DNA of 5,603 nt, taken from the NCBI GenBank assembly GCA_019661795.1, contig JAIFWQ010000025.1, positions 1 to 5,603 on the forward strand. The letters are read 5' to 3'. The position numbers and the translations under genes were made by a program. The stretch is from Candidatus Parcubacteria bacterium (GTDB taxonomy: Bacteria > Patescibacteriota > Minisyncoccia > Phycocordibacterales > UBA6065). The notes beneath the pieces are model-generated. The model was not told where the DNA came from. It worked only from the letters and a program-made list of their open reading frames with translations, and did no database searches. Below are positions 5,367-5,603 of this stretch, piece by piece. The first letter of the stretch is position 1. Each line of letters begins with the position of its first letter.

Positions 5367-5603
5367 AATATTTAAAATATCTCTCGTCGCCCTTCCTGTC
5401 GCGCTCCTTTTCATCATGGCTGCGGCGAACGTCCATGCGCTCGAAGTCGATACCAGTTACGTGCCCCTGACCACGCTTCCCGGCGTACTCTCCAAAGGCG
5501 TTCCGACCAATCCTGTGGCCGTACTCAAGGGCATATACGGCCTTGCTATCGGCATCGGCAGCATCATCGCCGTTATTATGATCATACTCGCCGGATTCAA
5601 ATA
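5359..5603 (+). CDS. VirB2/TrbC-like T4SS pilin, 3' end outside the window
   Basis: Eighty-one codons are visible and the frame is open to the window edge. The N-terminus is a signal peptide (basic MNKIFK, a hydrophobic core, a likely cut after VHA at residue 27). A short extracellular stretch containing YVPLTTLPG (34-42) follows, then a membrane helix with Gly spacing (about 60-79) ending AGFKY. This matches the first half of the small two-helix VirB2/TrbC-like pilins that I recall as common in CPR genomes, where a second helix follows about 20-25 residues later. Such pilins are processed membrane proteins that polymerise into T4SS filaments. The start overlaps the previous stop by 8 bases, indicating co-transcription and coupled translation with the Ig-like protein. 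The missing second helix would settle the family. Confidence 0.78.
   Translation, partial: MNKIFKISLVALPVALLFIMAAANVHALEVDTSYVPLTTLPGVLSKGVPTNPVAVLKGIYGLAIGIGSIIAVIMIILAGFK

Overview
The window looks like part of a chromosome from a Patescibacteria/CPR bacterium, most likely a fairly GC-rich Parcubacteria-type lineage. This assignment is inference. It rests on the gene set and order: a small alpha-helical protein ending in a DPYREP-type tail, a PrgI protein, a stand-alone TraC-like protein, a short VirB4 ATPase, a secreted protein with Ig-like modules, and a VirB2/TrbC-like pilin. I recall this combination from CPR genomes but could not search for it here. All genes lie on the + strand, are tightly packed and read in the standard code. 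No RNA gene, CRISPR array, insertion sequence or stretch of 300 bases without a gene was found.

Layout. Bases 1-778 hold the 3' end of a membrane protein with a long charged, coiled-coil-like tail, cut by the left window edge. Bases 782-1378 encode a 198-residue protein with a helical head, a Pro/Ala linker and a conserved-looking C-terminal peptide. A TATAAT box at 1408-1413 precedes a PrgI (VirB3-like) gene (1428-1865). This is followed by a TraC-like gene (1881-2516) and a VirB4 ATPase gene (2521-4320). An intrinsic terminator (4321-4347) and an extended -10 promoter (4353-4361) fill the next 47 bases. Then come a secreted three-module Ig-like protein (4368-5366) and, overlapping its end by 8 bases, a pilin-like gene (5359 onward) cut by the right edge.

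How the genes may work together. PrgI, TraC-like and VirB4 form the inner-membrane and energy core of a type IV secretion (T4SS)-like machine. The pilin would be its extracellular or membrane filament subunit. The Ig-like protein would be an exported surface or filament-associated part. The first two genes are unassigned; their position suggests a channel or scaffold protein with a cytoplasmic tail, and a small cytoplasmic adaptor. No relaxase, coupling protein (VirD4) or outer-membrane component is visible here, so the cargo (DNA or protein) and direction of transport cannot be read from this window.

The most unusual signals are two near-identical promoter layouts in which an extended -10 box ends 6 bases before the ATG, predicting leaderless mRNAs; a VirB4 that appears divided into two adjacent genes; the adaptor-like protein with a linear tail motif; and the Ig-like protein placed between motor and pilin.
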